Source: Salinihabitans flavidus (GTDB lineage Bacteria > Pseudomonadota > Alphaproteobacteria > Rhodobacterales > Rhodobacteraceae). From it: DNA of 64,000 nt. The DNA is taken from contig NZ_FODS01000003.1 in NCBI RefSeq assembly GCF_900110425.1, forward strand, positions 1 through 64,000. The letters run 5' to 3'. A program made the position numbers and the translations under genes. The notes under the pieces are model-generated. The model was given only the letters and a program-made list of their open reading frames with translations. It did not search any database and had not been told where the DNA came from. Position 1 is the stretch's first letter; every line of letters starts with the position of its first letter. Positions 16,941-25,778 of this stretch are shown here, piece by piece.

Positions 16941-18026
16941 TTACAAGCCGAGGACGCGGTTCCGTTGCTCCGTATAGGTTCCTTCAGATCGGCTGATCCA
17001 AGCTGCCGAGCTGGCGATCGAATCCATGTAGCTGTCATAGATCGTCTTGTAGAGTTCGTCGTCCATCGGTTCAGCAATCACTTCCTGAGAAGCTTTGCCA
17101 AAGGCGTCCCAAACACTGTTGGGGAACTCCATGACCTTCACACCACCCGATTGCAAACGCTGCAATGCGGCGGAGTTGTTCGCCATGAAGAGCGACATGG
17201 TCCAAAGATTCGACGCGGTTGCCGTTTGTTCGATGGCGGCCTGCTGCGCGGTTGTCAGGCTGTCGAACACTTCCCGGTTGGTCGTCAGCGACAGAACCGG
17301 ACCCGGCTCATGGAAACCGGCAGTGTAGTAGATGTTCGTGATCTCCTGGAAGCCGGCCTTCTCATCCGCCCAGGGACCAATCCACTCGGTGCCGTCGATC
17401 GCCCCGGAGGCCAGCGCCTGATACACTTCCGCACCCGGCAGGTTCTGAACGCTCGCGCCCAGCTTCCCGAGAACCTGGCCACCCTGCCCCGGCATACGGA
17501 ACTTGAGGCCCTGGAAATCTTCGGGGCTGTTGATTTCCTTGTTGAACCAGCCGCCGGACTGGGGCCCGGTATTGCCCGCCGCAAAGGATTTCAGCCCGAA
17601 GATGCTGTAGAGATCATCAGCCAGTTCGATGCCACCGTCGTGATAATACCAGTTGTTGAATTCCTGGAATGTCATACCGAACGGTACCTGAGAGAAGAAC
17701 GACAGCGCCGGATGCTGCCCCATGAAGTAGTAGTCGACGGCGTGATACATGTCGGCCTGACCCGCGGCCACGGCGTCGAACACTTCGAAGGCACCGACCA
17801 GCTCACCAGCGGCTTTCAACTCGACTGTCAGCTGACCGTCGGTCAGCGCGGTGATCTGATCCGCGCAATACTGCGCGCTGTCATGCACACCTGCAAGGCC
17901 ACGACCCCACGTCGAGACCATCGTCAGAGTGCGTTTACCCTGCGCATAGGCCGGAGCCGCCAGCGTCGTGGCCGCAGCAGCCGAGCCGCCAAGTGCAGAA
18001 GTCTTAAGAAAAGAGCGACGATCCAT
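16941..18026 (-). CDS. TRAP transporter substrate-binding protein (DctP/TakP-like)
   Basis: A 361-residue periplasmic receptor. The N terminus MDRRSFLKTSALGG is a twin-arginine (Tat) signal that ends near AYAQG. The mature protein matches the TakP-like DctP branch: GNTGPQSGGWFNKEIN, LKFRMPG and TEWIGPWADEKAGF, the last carrying ligand-pocket residues. TakP itself binds 2-oxo acids, so a monocarboxylate is plausible but not proven. It is first in the three-gene TRAP operon, with 128 bases before the small permease gene. Confidence 0.92.
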   Translation of the reverse strand: MDRRSFLKTSALGGSAAAATTLAAPAYAQGKRTLTMVSTWGRGLAGVHDSAQYCADQITALTDGQLTVELKAAGELVGAFEVFDAVAAGQADMYHAVDYYFMGQHPALSFFSQVPFGMTFQEFNNWYYHDGGIELADDLYSIFGLKSFAAGNTGPQSGGWFNKEINSPEDFQGLKFRMPGQGGQVLGKLGASVQNLPGAEVYQALASGAIDGTEWIGPWADEKAGFQEITNIYYTAGFHEPGPVLSLTTNREVFDSLTTAQQAAIEQTATASNLWTMSLFMANNSAALQRLQSGGVKVMEFPNSVWDAFGKASQEVIAEPMDDELYKTIYDSYMDSIASSAAWISRSEGTYTEQRNRVLGL

Positions 18027-18400
18027 TTATCATTTCCTCCCAGAACTTTGGTGTTGTCCGAGCATGGTCTTACGCCGCCCGGACGGATCGTTTCAAGTGA
18101 GCCGAGACTAGCCACCTGAACGCGTCATGGGAATACCCTGAAAGATGAAATTCTGGGTAGGTCCGCGTAAAATTCAGGCGCGCCCCTTGTTCTGGGCGCC
18201 CAACCGCGCGCGCGGCGCACACCGCTCAGGCAACCGACGGAAATCTGCCGCAATATCAAGCTGTCACTCAGTCAATCAATGTCAGGTCGGACAAGGCTTC
18301 AGCGCATTGTGGCGCATGCCGCGCGCAACAATCGCAAAGATTCTCCGAACTGAAGCGACATATTTCTCACTCCGATGGACCCAAATGGCCGTTTTGGCGG
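18027..18400. other. Intergenic region between divergent TRAP and ilvBN operons
   Basis: No convincing coding frame, RNA gene or repeat is seen in this stretch. It must hold the TRAP operon promoter on the minus strand, but I could not pick clear -35/-10 boxes. The ilv promoter begins directly after it. Confidence 0.6.
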
Positions 18401-18429
18401 TTGACGCCCCAGACGGGGGCTCATAAAGT
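18401..18429 (+). promoter_or_regulatory. Likely sigma-70 promoter of ilvBN leader
   Basis: TTGACG (18401-18406) and TAAAGT (18424-18429) are separated by 17 bases. This is a good match to the housekeeping promoter, placing the start of transcription near 18436, about 24 bases before the leader peptide ATG. Confidence 0.65.
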
Positions 18430-18459
18430 CTCGCCACGCAAATCGAAAGATCGGTCGCA

Positions 18460-18507
18460 ATGAACCCTCTAATCGTAATTGTAGGAAAATGGCGCATGGG
18501 CCGGTAA
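18460..18507 (+). CDS. ilvBN leader peptide (MNPLIVIVGKWRMGR)
   Basis: A 15-codon frame ATG...TAA contains five consecutive branched-chain codons (CTA ATC GTA ATT GTA: Leu-Ile-Val-Ile-Val). It lies between a good promoter and a terminator hairpin, just ahead of acetolactate synthase. This is the hallmark of attenuation: scarcity of charged Leu, Ile or Val tRNA stalls the ribosome at codons 4-8. That leaves 18491-18500 free to pair downstream. Confidence 0.85.
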   Translation: MNPLIVIVGKWRMGR

Positions 18508-18563
18508 CGGTTGTCCATAACGGTACCCCATGCGCCCCCGTCATTATGATCGGGGGTTTTTTT
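18491..18563 (+). promoter_or_regulatory. ilvBN transcription attenuator (antiterminator and terminator hairpins)
   Basis: GGCGCATGGG (18491-18500, inside the leader gene) is perfectly complementary to CCCATGCGCC (18527-18536). The terminator CCCCCG (18535-18540) / CGGGGG (18551-18556) with seven Ts (18557-18563) shares bases 18535-18536 with the first stem, so the two are in conflict. Inference: a ribosome stalled at the Leu/Ile/Val codons lets the first stem form and transcription continue. A ribosome that reaches the stop codon covers its 5' arm, and the terminator forms. Confidence 0.8.
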
Positions 18564-18603
18564 GTGCGACAAGACGGATCGACGTCATGGAACGGAGAAA
18601 CAG

Positions 18604-20358
18604 ATGACACGTCAGATGACCGGAGCGAAAATGGTGGTTCAGGCCCTCAAGGATCAGGGTGTGGACACGGTATTCGGCTATCCCGGAGGCGCCGTCCTGC
18701 CGATTTATGACGAGGTATTTCAACAGAACGACATTCGTCACATTCTGGTGCGTCACGAACAAGGCGCGGTGCACGCCGCCGAAGGCTATGCGCGCTCGAC
18801 CGGCAAGGTTGGCGTGGCCCTTGTCACATCGGGCCCCGGAGCCACCAACGCAGTGACCGGGCTGACTGATGCCCTGATGGATTCCATCCCGATTCTGGTG
18901 ATTTCAGGACAGGTGCCCACGTTTCTGATCGGCTCGGACGCCTTTCAGGAGGCCGATACCGTCGGCATCACCCGTCCCTGCACCAAACACAACTGGCTGG
19001 TAAAGGATACCGCGCAGCTTTCGCAGACGATCCATCAGGCTTTTCATGTCGCCAGCGCAGGCCGCCCCGGTCCGGTTCTGATCGACATACCCAAGGACGT
19101 GCAGTTTGCCACTGCCACATATATGCCACCGCAATCAATCAAGATTGGCCACTACAACCCGCAGGTAAAAGGTGATCTAGCCGCAATAGCCGAGCTTGCG
19201 GAGGCGATCGAGGAGGCTGAGTGCCCGATCCTCTATACCGGCGGCGGCGTGATCAACTCCGGCCCCGGTGCAAGCCAGCTCCTGCGCGAGCTGGTGGAGG
19301 CCACGGGGATCCCGATCACTTCGACGCTGATGGGTCTCGGCGCCTATCCGGCCTCGGGCAAACACTGGCTCGGGATGCTCGGGATGCACGGTCTCTATGA
19401 GGCAAACATGGCAATGCACGACTGCGACCTGATGATCGCCGTCGGCGCCCGGTTCGACGACCGGATCACGGGCCGTATCGACGCCTTCAGTCCGAATTCC
19501 AAGAAAGCTCATATCGACATCGACCCTTCATCGATCAACAAGGTGATCCGCACCGACATCCCGATCATCGGCGATGTGGGCCATGTGCTTGAAGACCTGC
19601 TCAAGGTCTGGAAATCGCGCGGGCGCAAGACAAACAAGGAAGCGCTGTCCAAATGGCGGGCCAAGATCGACCACTGGCGCACTGTTGACTGCCTGAAATT
19701 CGATCAGGGCAAAACAATTATCAAACCGCAGTACGCCCTTCAGAGGCTGGAGGCGCTGACCAAGGACAGAGATCGCTACATCTGCACCGAAGTGGGCCAG
19801 CACCAGATGTGGGCGGCGCAGTTTCTCCGGTTCGAAGGCCCCAACCGTTGGATGACCTCCGGCGGGCTGGGGACCATGGGCTACGGCTTTCCGGCCTCCA
19901 TTGGGGTGCAGATGGCCCATCCCGACGCGCTTGTCATCAATGTCGCCGGCGAAGCGTCCTGGCTGATGAACATGCAGGAACTGGGAACCGCAATGCAATT
20001 CCGCCTTCCGGTCAAGCAATTCATTCTCAACAATGAACGCCTCGGCATGGTGCGTCAGTGGCAGGAACTGCTTCATGGCGAACGCTATTCGCAAAGCTGG
20101 TCCGAAGCCCTGCCCGATTTCGTGAAATTGGCCGAAGCCTTCGGTGCCAAGGGGATCACCTGTTCTGACCCGGCGGATCTTGATGACGCGATCATGGAGA
20201 TGCTCGACCACGACGGCCCGGTGATCTTCGATTGCCTTGTCGAAAAGCACGAGAACTGCTTTCCGATGATCCCGAGCGGTGCACCGCATAACAAGATGCT
20301 TCTGGGTGAAGCGTCCACCAAGGGCGCGATAGAAACATCTGGCGCGGTTTTGGTGTAG
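18604..20358 (+). CDS. ilvB: Acetolactate synthase large (catalytic) subunit
   Basis: This 584-residue thiamine-diphosphate enzyme makes acetolactate or acetohydroxybutyrate, the first shared step of Val/Leu/Ile synthesis. Domains in order are the N-terminal PYR domain with catalytic Glu at about 52 (VRHEQGAVHAAEGYA), the central FAD-binding domain (about 195-330) and the C-terminal PP domain. The usual GDG/GDA metal motif reads VAGEASWLMN, with Glu for Asp. The later Asn of ILNNERLGMVRQW is kept. The ATG at 18604 follows ACGGAGAAACAG. It is controlled by the attenuator upstream. Confidence 0.95.
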   Translation: MTRQMTGAKMVVQALKDQGVDTVFGYPGGAVLPIYDEVFQQNDIRHILVRHEQGAVHAAEGYARSTGKVGVALVTSGPGATNAVTGLTDALMDSIPILVISGQVPTFLIGSDAFQEADTVGITRPCTKHNWLVKDTAQLSQTIHQAFHVASAGRPGPVLIDIPKDVQFATATYMPPQSIKIGHYNPQVKGDLAAIAELAEAIEEAECPILYTGGGVINSGPGASQLLRELVEATGIPITSTLMGLGAYPASGKHWLGMLGMHGLYEANMAMHDCDLMIAVGARFDDRITGRIDAFSPNSKKAHIDIDPSSINKVIRTDIPIIGDVGHVLEDLLKVWKSRGRKTNKEALSKWRAKIDHWRTVDCLKFDQGKTIIKPQYALQRLEALTKDRDRYICTEVGQHQMWAAQFLRFEGPNRWMTSGGLGTMGYGFPASIGVQMAHPDALVINVAGEASWLMNMQELGTAMQFRLPVKQFILNNERLGMVRQWQELLHGERYSQSWSEALPDFVKLAEAFGAKGITCSDPADLDDAIMEMLDHDGPVIFDCLVEKHENCFPMIPSGAPHNKMLLGEASTKGAIETSGAVLV

Positions 20359-20431
20359 CAGAATTCATCGACGGATTTCACCCGGGATTGGTCAAGAATT
20401 CCGGACCTGACGAAACAGACGGGACAATGAG

Positions 20432-20995
20432 ATGGCAGCTCTACACATCAAGAAAGGCTCGACCAAGCATTCGGCCTACAACCTGCGCCCGACCTTTTCG
20501 GACGTGCAGGAAACCCACACCCTCGCCGTGTTGGTTGAAAATGAACCGGGCGTTCTGGCCCGGGTGATTGGCCTTTTTTCTGGCCGGGGCTACAATATCG
20601 AAAGCCTGACAGTCGCAGAGGTCGACCATCAGGGCCATCTCAGCCGCATCACCATCGTGACCACGGGCACCCCGCAGGTGATCGAGCAGATAAAGGCCCA
20701 ACTCGGCCGCATCGTATCGGTTCACGATGTCCATGATCTCACAGTGGAGGGCCGTTCCGTTGAACGAGAGCTTGGCCTGTTCAAGGTTTCGGGCACCGGC
20801 GACAAACGGATTGAGGCGCTGCGGCTGGCCGAGATTTTCCGAGCCAATGTGGTAGACAGCACGCTTGAAAGTTTCATTTTCGAAATCACCGGCGCACCAG
20901 AGAAAATCGACGCCTTCGCAGATCTGATGCGGCCTCTTGGCCTCTTTGAGGTGGCACGCACGGGTGTGGCCGCCCTGTCACGCGGCGCAGAATGA
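20432..20995 (+). CDS. ilvN: Acetolactate synthase small (regulatory) subunit
   Basis: This 187-residue regulatory subunit binds valine and stimulates and feedback-inhibits IlvB. An N-terminal ACT domain (about 30-105) contains HTLAVLVENEPGVLARVIGLFSGRGYNIESL, and the C-terminal ALS_ss_C domain (about 110-185) ends in the RTGVAALSRG region. It lies 73 bases after ilvB in the same operon and is followed by a long perfect terminator hairpin. Confidence 0.95.
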   Translation: MAALHIKKGSTKHSAYNLRPTFSDVQETHTLAVLVENEPGVLARVIGLFSGRGYNIESLTVAEVDHQGHLSRITIVTTGTPQVIEQIKAQLGRIVSVHDVHDLTVEGRSVERELGLFKVSGTGDKRIEALRLAEIFRANVVDSTLESFIFEITGAPEKIDAFADLMRPLGLFEVARTGVAALSRGAE

Positions 20996-21013
20996 TCACG
21001 CGATATACAATGT

Positions 21014-21041
21014 GAAAGAGGGCCTCATGAGGCCCTCTTTC
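21014..21041 (+). terminator. Terminator after ilvN
   Basis: GAAAGAGGGCCT-CATG-AGGCCCTCTTTC is a perfect 12-bp-arm hairpin ending in CTTTC. Its symmetry (A-rich on one side, T-rich on the other) lets it act in both directions, also serving the convergent gene at 21098. Confidence 0.85.
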
Positions 21042-21097
21042 TGCGTCTGCGTGAGTGGTTGATTAGTGCGTTTGAAGTGATCCGGTTCTGGTGCGAT

Positions 21098-21469
21098 CTA
21101 TACGGCGACCAGGGTTTCTCTTTGTCTTGATTGAGATCTTCGCTGTAGCGGGATGATCTTGGCGGAAGTGAAACGTTCTGTCGCCCTCGGCCCTGGCCGA
21201 TGCTGTTCCCTCTGCTCCTGCATCGTCATACTCTGTAGATCCGCTGCGAGGCTGGGATAGGCATTCTGGCCAATTCGACGGGGATTGCGCGCATAGCGAA
21301 GATGCCGTTCTTCACTGAGATCAAACTGCACCAGGTCCCCCGCATCGAAATCCGGCGTATCACCGTCGGGCGATTTATTGCCGCTGAAGAAGGCAAGATT
21401 GCCATGATCCTCGCACCAGATCACCGCCTTGCTCTCACTCGCGTTGCTCCAAAGAACGACTCCAAGCAT
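21098..21469 (-). CDS. Hypothetical protein (123 aa)
   Basis: I do not recognise a named family. The N-terminal half is compact, with alternating hydrophobic strands (MLGVVLWSNASESKAVIWCEDHG, LAFFSG) and an acidic stretch (DFDAGDLVQFDL), like a small beta domain. The C-terminal half is Arg/Gln-rich and likely disordered. The ATG at 21469 has a strong AAAAAGGAG site nine bases upstream, supporting a real gene. It is divergent from the XRE regulator gene. Confidence 0.65.
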   Translation of the reverse strand: MLGVVLWSNASESKAVIWCEDHGNLAFFSGNKSPDGDTPDFDAGDLVQFDLSEERHLRYARNPRRIGQNAYPSLAADLQSMTMQEQREQHRPGPRATERFTSAKIIPLQRRSQSRQRETLVAV

Positions 21470-21715
21470 TTGAGTTCAAACTCCTTTTTGCCTTCCAAGG
21501 AAGTCTCACAAATCATGCCTGTCAGAGACATTAAAATTTCCGCGTCGAAGTCATCGGAATTGTGTCGACTTCCCGCTTTTCCGATGCGAAACTGCGTCTA
21601 CCTGTAGCTAATTAGCGTCAGGTCAATGAAAAACTGGCGCTGAGTTCATTCAGCAGTCGTGTCGAAACAGGGACAGCAACCGGAGGTCGAATTGCACCGC
21701 GGAAAAGCAGGAGAC

Positions 21716-22507
21716 ATGTCACAATACTCGCCAGCCGATCTCAGGCGAATGTTTGGCGAGAACCTCCGCATTCTTGTGAAGGATTACCCTTCCGTATCGC
21801 AGCTCTGCCGGGAGCTGGGCATCAATCGAACCCAGTTCAATCGCTATCTATCGGGCGAGAGCTTTCCGCGCCCTGATGTGCTGCATCGCATCTGCACATT
21901 TTTCAACACCGACTCCCGCATCCTTCTGGAGCCTTTGAATCGTATCTCCACTCAGCGTGGGATTCTCAACCACCCGCTTATCGCCGATTTTGTCGGTGCC
22001 GGAATTGAGGATCTCCCACAGGATGTTTTTCCTGACGGATTCTATCGTTTCTCACGCCTGAGTTTTATCGAGGATGACCTGATCATCACTGGGCTCATCT
22101 ACGTTTTTCGCGAGGAATCCCATACCTTTATCCGAGGATACGAAGCCAAGGACGCCATGCGCCAGCAAGGTTTGCCCATCGATTCCGAAACCCGCGAATT
22201 CCGAGGTATCGTTCTGCCGCAGGAGGATGGCGTCGCCGCGCTGGTATCGCATCGCAATACCATGGCCACCTCCTTCAACTATCTCAGCCGCGTCGCGTCC
22301 TTCCAGAACCACTACTGGAGCGGCTATGCCACACGCACCGTCCGCGAGAGCGTTACAGGACGACGGGCGGCGCGCCTCGTCTATGAGCATCTGGGCAAGA
22401 ACCGCGGCGCTGTGCTCGATGCGGCGCGCAACGTGGGCTTCTGCAAAATAGAGAACCTGCCAGCCTATCATCGCAAATTGCTCAGGCCAGACCTCCCCTT
22501 TACTTGA
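21716..22507 (+). CDS. XRE-family transcriptional regulator
   Basis: This 263-residue protein has an N-terminal helix-turn-helix (about 10-65: LRRMFGENLRIL, VSQLCRELGINRTQFNRYLSGESFPRPDVLHRIC). A roughly 190-residue C-terminal domain of unknown ligand follows. The ATG at 21716 follows CAGGAGAC and is preferred over a GTG at 21659, though the longer form is possible. It lies 177 bases upstream of the Rieske oxygenase gene on the same strand and may control it. Confidence 0.85.
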   Translation: MSQYSPADLRRMFGENLRILVKDYPSVSQLCRELGINRTQFNRYLSGESFPRPDVLHRICTFFNTDSRILLEPLNRISTQRGILNHPLIADFVGAGIEDLPQDVFPDGFYRFSRLSFIEDDLIITGLIYVFREESHTFIRGYEAKDAMRQQGLPIDSETREFRGIVLPQEDGVAALVSHRNTMATSFNYLSRVASFQNHYWSGYATRTVRESVTGRRAARLVYEHLGKNRGAVLDAARNVGFCKIENLPAYHRKLLRPDLPFT

Positions 22508-22684
22508 GTGTTCCGGCCCTGGAAAAGCCCTCCGACGGGCCGCAGCCCCCTGTCCGAAAGTCGTCAACATGTGTCGCTTTCGATCCTTCCGACGCGCCTC
22601 TGCGTCGCCTTGCGGCAATTGACAGACGCGGAATGGCAATAGACTGGTGCCGACTCAGCAGGGATCAGCAGGGAGATGCCGCCA

Positions 22685-23848
22685 ATGTCACTTGAGTCCG
22701 AACTTTCTTCCGTCCGCCGCGACGTCGAAACCGCAAACGGTCTGCCCAATGCTCACTACACGGACCTTCGACTGTTCGAGGAAGAAAAGCGCGCGGTACT
22801 ATTTGCGGGTTGGTCCGGGCTTGCCGTGGCCTCTGACGTGCCGGAACCCGGTGACGCGATCCCGCTGACCTTTCTGGGTATGCCGCTGCTGCTGATCCGC
22901 GACAAGACAGGTCATGTCCGGGTCTTCAACAATACATGCCGGCACCGTGGCATGATCCTCGTGGACGTGCCGCGCAGGATCGACGGCGCCATACGCTGTC
23001 CCTACCATTCGTGGTGTTATGCCACCGACGGGCGGCTTGTCACAACACCGCATGTCGGCGGGCCGGGCCAGAACACCCACAAGTCCATCAATCGCGACGA
23101 ACTCGGCCTGATCGAACTGCGCAGTCACATCTGGCGTGATGTGGTCTTCATAAATGTCTCGGGCGATGCCGCGCCTTTTGAGCAGGTCCACGCCGATCTG
23201 ATGGACCGCTGGCAGGAATTCGATCAACCCTTGTATCACGGCGGGGCGGACAGCCGGTTTCAACTTCATGTGAAAACCAACTGGAAGCTCGCGGTAGAGA
23301 ACTACTGCGAAAGCTACCACCTGCCCTGGGTGCATCCTGGTTTGAACAGCTATTCGCGACTGGAAGACCATTACAACATCGCAAAGCCCGGCGCCTATTC
23401 CGGTCAAGGCACGCGCGTGTACCGCCAGTTGCGTGGGCACAATGAGGAGGTGTTCCCGGACTTCAGCGCCCTGAGCCCCAGTTGGAACGAAGGTGCCGAG
23501 TATATTGCGGTCTATCCCAATGTGCTGCTTGGTGTGCATCGCGACCACGCTTTCGCGATCGTTCTGGAACCTCTCGGCCTCGAAGAGACGGTGGAACACG
23601 TTCACATCTACTATGCCGTACCGCGCACCGACGAGGCCATGCGCGCCAAGAACGCGACGCAGTGGAAGACCGTCTTTGAAGAGGATATTTTCGTCGTGGA
23701 AGGGATGCAACGCGGTCGCCACGCCGAGGGCTTCGACGGAGGACGCTTCTCGCCCGCGATGGACGGAGCAACGCATTGCTTTCACGATTGGGTCGCCGGC
23801 AGGATTGAGGCAAACCGCGCCGCACGCCGATCGGAGGCGGCGGAATGA
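22685..23848 (+). CDS. Rieske-type ring-hydroxylating oxygenase, alpha subunit
   Basis: This 387-residue oxygenase has a Rieske [2Fe-2S] domain with Cys85-X-His87 (TCRHRG) and Cys105-X2-His108 (CPYHSW). A catalytic domain follows, with the mononuclear iron motif ENYCESYHLPWVHP (His212, His217). The Glu near residue 209 instead of Asp resembles the choline-monooxygenase/quaternary-amine branch more than aromatic dioxygenases. The ATG at 22685 is nine bases after GGGAG; an in-frame ATG at 22676 is too close to that site. No reductase or ferredoxin gene lies nearby. Its stop overlaps the next start. Confidence 0.88.
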   Translation: MSLESELSSVRRDVETANGLPNAHYTDLRLFEEEKRAVLFAGWSGLAVASDVPEPGDAIPLTFLGMPLLLIRDKTGHVRVFNNTCRHRGMILVDVPRRIDGAIRCPYHSWCYATDGRLVTTPHVGGPGQNTHKSINRDELGLIELRSHIWRDVVFINVSGDAAPFEQVHADLMDRWQEFDQPLYHGGADSRFQLHVKTNWKLAVENYCESYHLPWVHPGLNSYSRLEDHYNIAKPGAYSGQGTRVYRQLRGHNEEVFPDFSALSPSWNEGAEYIAVYPNVLLGVHRDHAFAIVLEPLGLEETVEHVHIYYAVPRTDEAMRAKNATQWKTVFEEDIFVVEGMQRGRHAEGFDGGRFSPAMDGATHCFHDWVAGRIEANRAARRSEAAE

Positions 23849-24057
23849 TGGACCTTCATACCCGCCTTATGGCCGCACATGCGTGCCGCGATCGCGCAGC
23901 TCTTGTCGCGCTTTATGCCGAGGCAGCGGACACAGTGAACGACCCCGATGCCTGCGGATTCTATCTGACCCATGCCTACGTCCATGCGCTGGAGGCGGGA
24001 GACAACGCCGCCCGCACGCTTCATGCCCGGCTCAAGGCAATGGGTCGCGAAAGCTGA
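23845..24057 (+). CDS. Small protein coupled to Rieske oxygenase (70 aa)
   Basis: An all-helical 70-residue protein without signal or membrane segment: RLMAAHACRDRAALVALYAEAAD, then FYLTHAYVHALEAGD, then ARTLHARLKAMG. The pattern looks like one or two TPR-like helical hairpins. Its ATG overlaps the oxygenase stop (ATGA), which is strong evidence for translation and functional linkage. The function is unknown; an accessory or assembly role for the oxygenase is a guess. Confidence 0.75.
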   Translation: MMDLHTRLMAAHACRDRAALVALYAEAADTVNDPDACGFYLTHAYVHALEAGDNAARTLHARLKAMGRES

Positions 24058-24069
24058 AAAGGCCCGGCC

Positions 24070-24873
24070 TTATGGGGCCACCTCCTCCAAATGGATTTCG
24101 TCGGCATTCTGTCGCATGAGGGAATAGACGTGCCAGGAGGCATGTCCTAGAAGCGGCAGAACGATGAACAATCCCAGAAACGCTGGAATCATCGCCAGAA
24201 AGGTGAGACCGGCAAGAAACACCGCCCAGCCCAACATCGGCCCCGGATACTCTGTGACCGTCTGGAAACTCGTGATCATTGCGGTGACAAAATCCACTTC
24301 ACGGTCAAGTAGCAGCGGCAGCGCGATAACCGTGATCATATAAAGCAACAGCGCGAACATCGCCCCCACGATGGAGCCGAACAACAGCATGCTAAGACCA
24401 TTGACCGTAAGGTAGATATCCAGTGTCGTGGAGACGTTGGTCATGGTCGAAAGGCCGAGAAACAACGCAAAGATCATATGAGCGAGAAAGAACCAGAACA
24501 GAAACACCACCACGATGACAGCACAAATGGAAGGAAGCTGCCGTCCTCCCTGCCGGAACACGACTCCGAATATCTCGCCCAGATCCATCTCTTCGCCGCG
24601 CTCCAGCCGCCGGGACACTTCGTAGAGTCCCACCGCAGCGAAGGGTCCAATCAACGGAAACCCGATTGCCGCGAATATCAGCCAATAGGTCTGCCCCGTT
24701 GCCCATGTGATCCATGCCATCCCCAGTCCGCCCAACACATAGACCAGAGCAAACACAATGCCGAAACCCGGCCGCGCCCTGAAATCGGCCCAACCGCGTC
24801 GCACCGCCTCCCGCAACAAGCTGACATTCACAGCGCCCAGTGCTGGAACGCCATGCTCAGGTATCCCCGGCAT
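24070..24873 (-). CDS. DUF2189 integral membrane protein
   Basis: This 267-residue protein has about six membrane helices and matches DUF2189: [23 protein letters not shown] at the start, [19 protein letters not shown], and a late [11 protein letters not shown]. The ATG at 24873 follows GGGGAGGTGAGC and is far better than the upstream in-frame codon. It is convergent with the Rieske gene pair. The function is unknown. Confidence 0.85.
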   Translation of the reverse strand: MPGIPEHGVPALGAVNVSLLREAVRRGWADFRARPGFGIVFALVYVLGGLGMAWITWATGQTYWLIFAAIGFPLIGPFAAVGLYEVSRRLERGEEMDLGEIFGVVFRQGGRQLPSICAVIVVVFLFWFFLAHMIFALFLGLSTMTNVSTTLDIYLTVNGLSMLLFGSIVGAMFALLLYMITVIALPLLLDREVDFVTAMITSFQTVTEYPGPMLGWAVFLAGLTFLAMIPAFLGLFIVLPLLGHASWHVYSLMRQNADEIHLEEVAP

Positions 24874-24974
24874 GCTCACCTCCCCGATCCTGTCTTCCGC
24901 GCGCTGTGAACATGAGACCCGGTTTTTCTGAACCAATCAAGTGGTCAGGACCAAGGATGAGGGCCGCGATCAAT

Positions 24975-25778
24975 CTAGGTCCGCACATCTGCCGATTTCA
25001 AACGTGCCCCGCCGGTTCCTCGGCGTTCGAACCGGCGGAAGAGCAACGTGATCGCACCGGCGATCATGAGATAAAACACGGCCAGCAACAAAAGCGGCTC
25101 GTAGACGATGAAAGTGTCGGCGCGCACCTTCGATGATACGGCGTAAAGCTCCACCACGGTGATCGTGGCCACCAGCGGCGTCGCCTTGAGTTGCAGGATC
25201 GTCTCGCCGCCCAGCGTGGGCAGAACATTGCGGATTGCCTGAGGCAACCAGATTCGCCGGAACATGGTGAATCGCTTCATGCCATAAGCCTTTGCCGCCT
25301 CAAGCTGACCTTTGGCCACACTCGAGAACGCGCCGCGCATCACTTCGCCCTCATAGCCGGCATAGGACATCGTGAGCGCAAGGACCGCATAGGGCCACGC
25401 CTGCCGCAGATACGGCCAGAGCTCGCTCGACCGGATGGCCGGGAACTGCGGAAACAACGATCCGAGTCCATAATACAGCAACCAGATTTGCAGCAACAGC
25501 GGCGTGCCGCGAATGACGGTGCAGAAACTGCGCGCAGGTATGGCAAGATACCAAGGCCCCACCGCCTGCGCGAGGCCGAGCGGTATTGCCAGCAAAAACC
25601 CCAGAACGCAGGTGATGACGAGTATCCAGACCGTGCGCCACAACCCTTCAAGCGCCAGTGGCGCATAGACGGGAATCCAGTCCCATCTGAGCGCAAGTGC
25701 GCACCACAGGACAATCCCCCCGAAAACCAGCATCAGGGCGATCCGGTGCGGTTGCATCAAGGCGCGCAGGGTGTTCAT
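24975..25778 (-). CDS. Polar amino-acid ABC transporter permease (HisM/ArtM type)
   Basis: A 267-residue permease of the His/Lys/Arg/Orn family with five or so membrane helices. It has the family pattern LEGLWRTVWILVITCVLGF and an EAA loop QLEAAKAYGMKRFTMFRRIWLPQA. The ATG at 25778 overlaps the stop of the preceding permease gene (ATGA), so the two are coupled. It is last in a four-gene operon. Confidence 0.9.
   Translation of the reverse strand: MNTLRALMQPHRIALMLVFGGIVLWCALALRWDWIPVYAPLALEGLWRTVWILVITCVLGFLLAIPLGLAQAVGPWYLAIPARSFCTVIRGTPLLLQIWLLYYGLGSLFPQFPAIRSSELWPYLRQAWPYAVLALTMSYAGYEGEVMRGAFSSVAKGQLEAAKAYGMKRFTMFRRIWLPQAIRNVLPTLGGETILQLKATPLVATITVVELYAVSSKVRADTFIVYEPLLLLAVFYLMIAGAITLLFRRFERRGTGGARLKSADVRT

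Noticed and set aside
16871-17077. Short minus-strand frame upstream of the TRAP small permease
   Set aside because: It overlaps the end of the receptor gene in another frame and lacks a ribosome site or any conserved feature.
21547-21572. GAAGTC-N14-GACTTC dyad upstream of the XRE gene
   Set aside because: Arms are short, widely spaced and not repeated elsewhere in the gap, so it could be chance.
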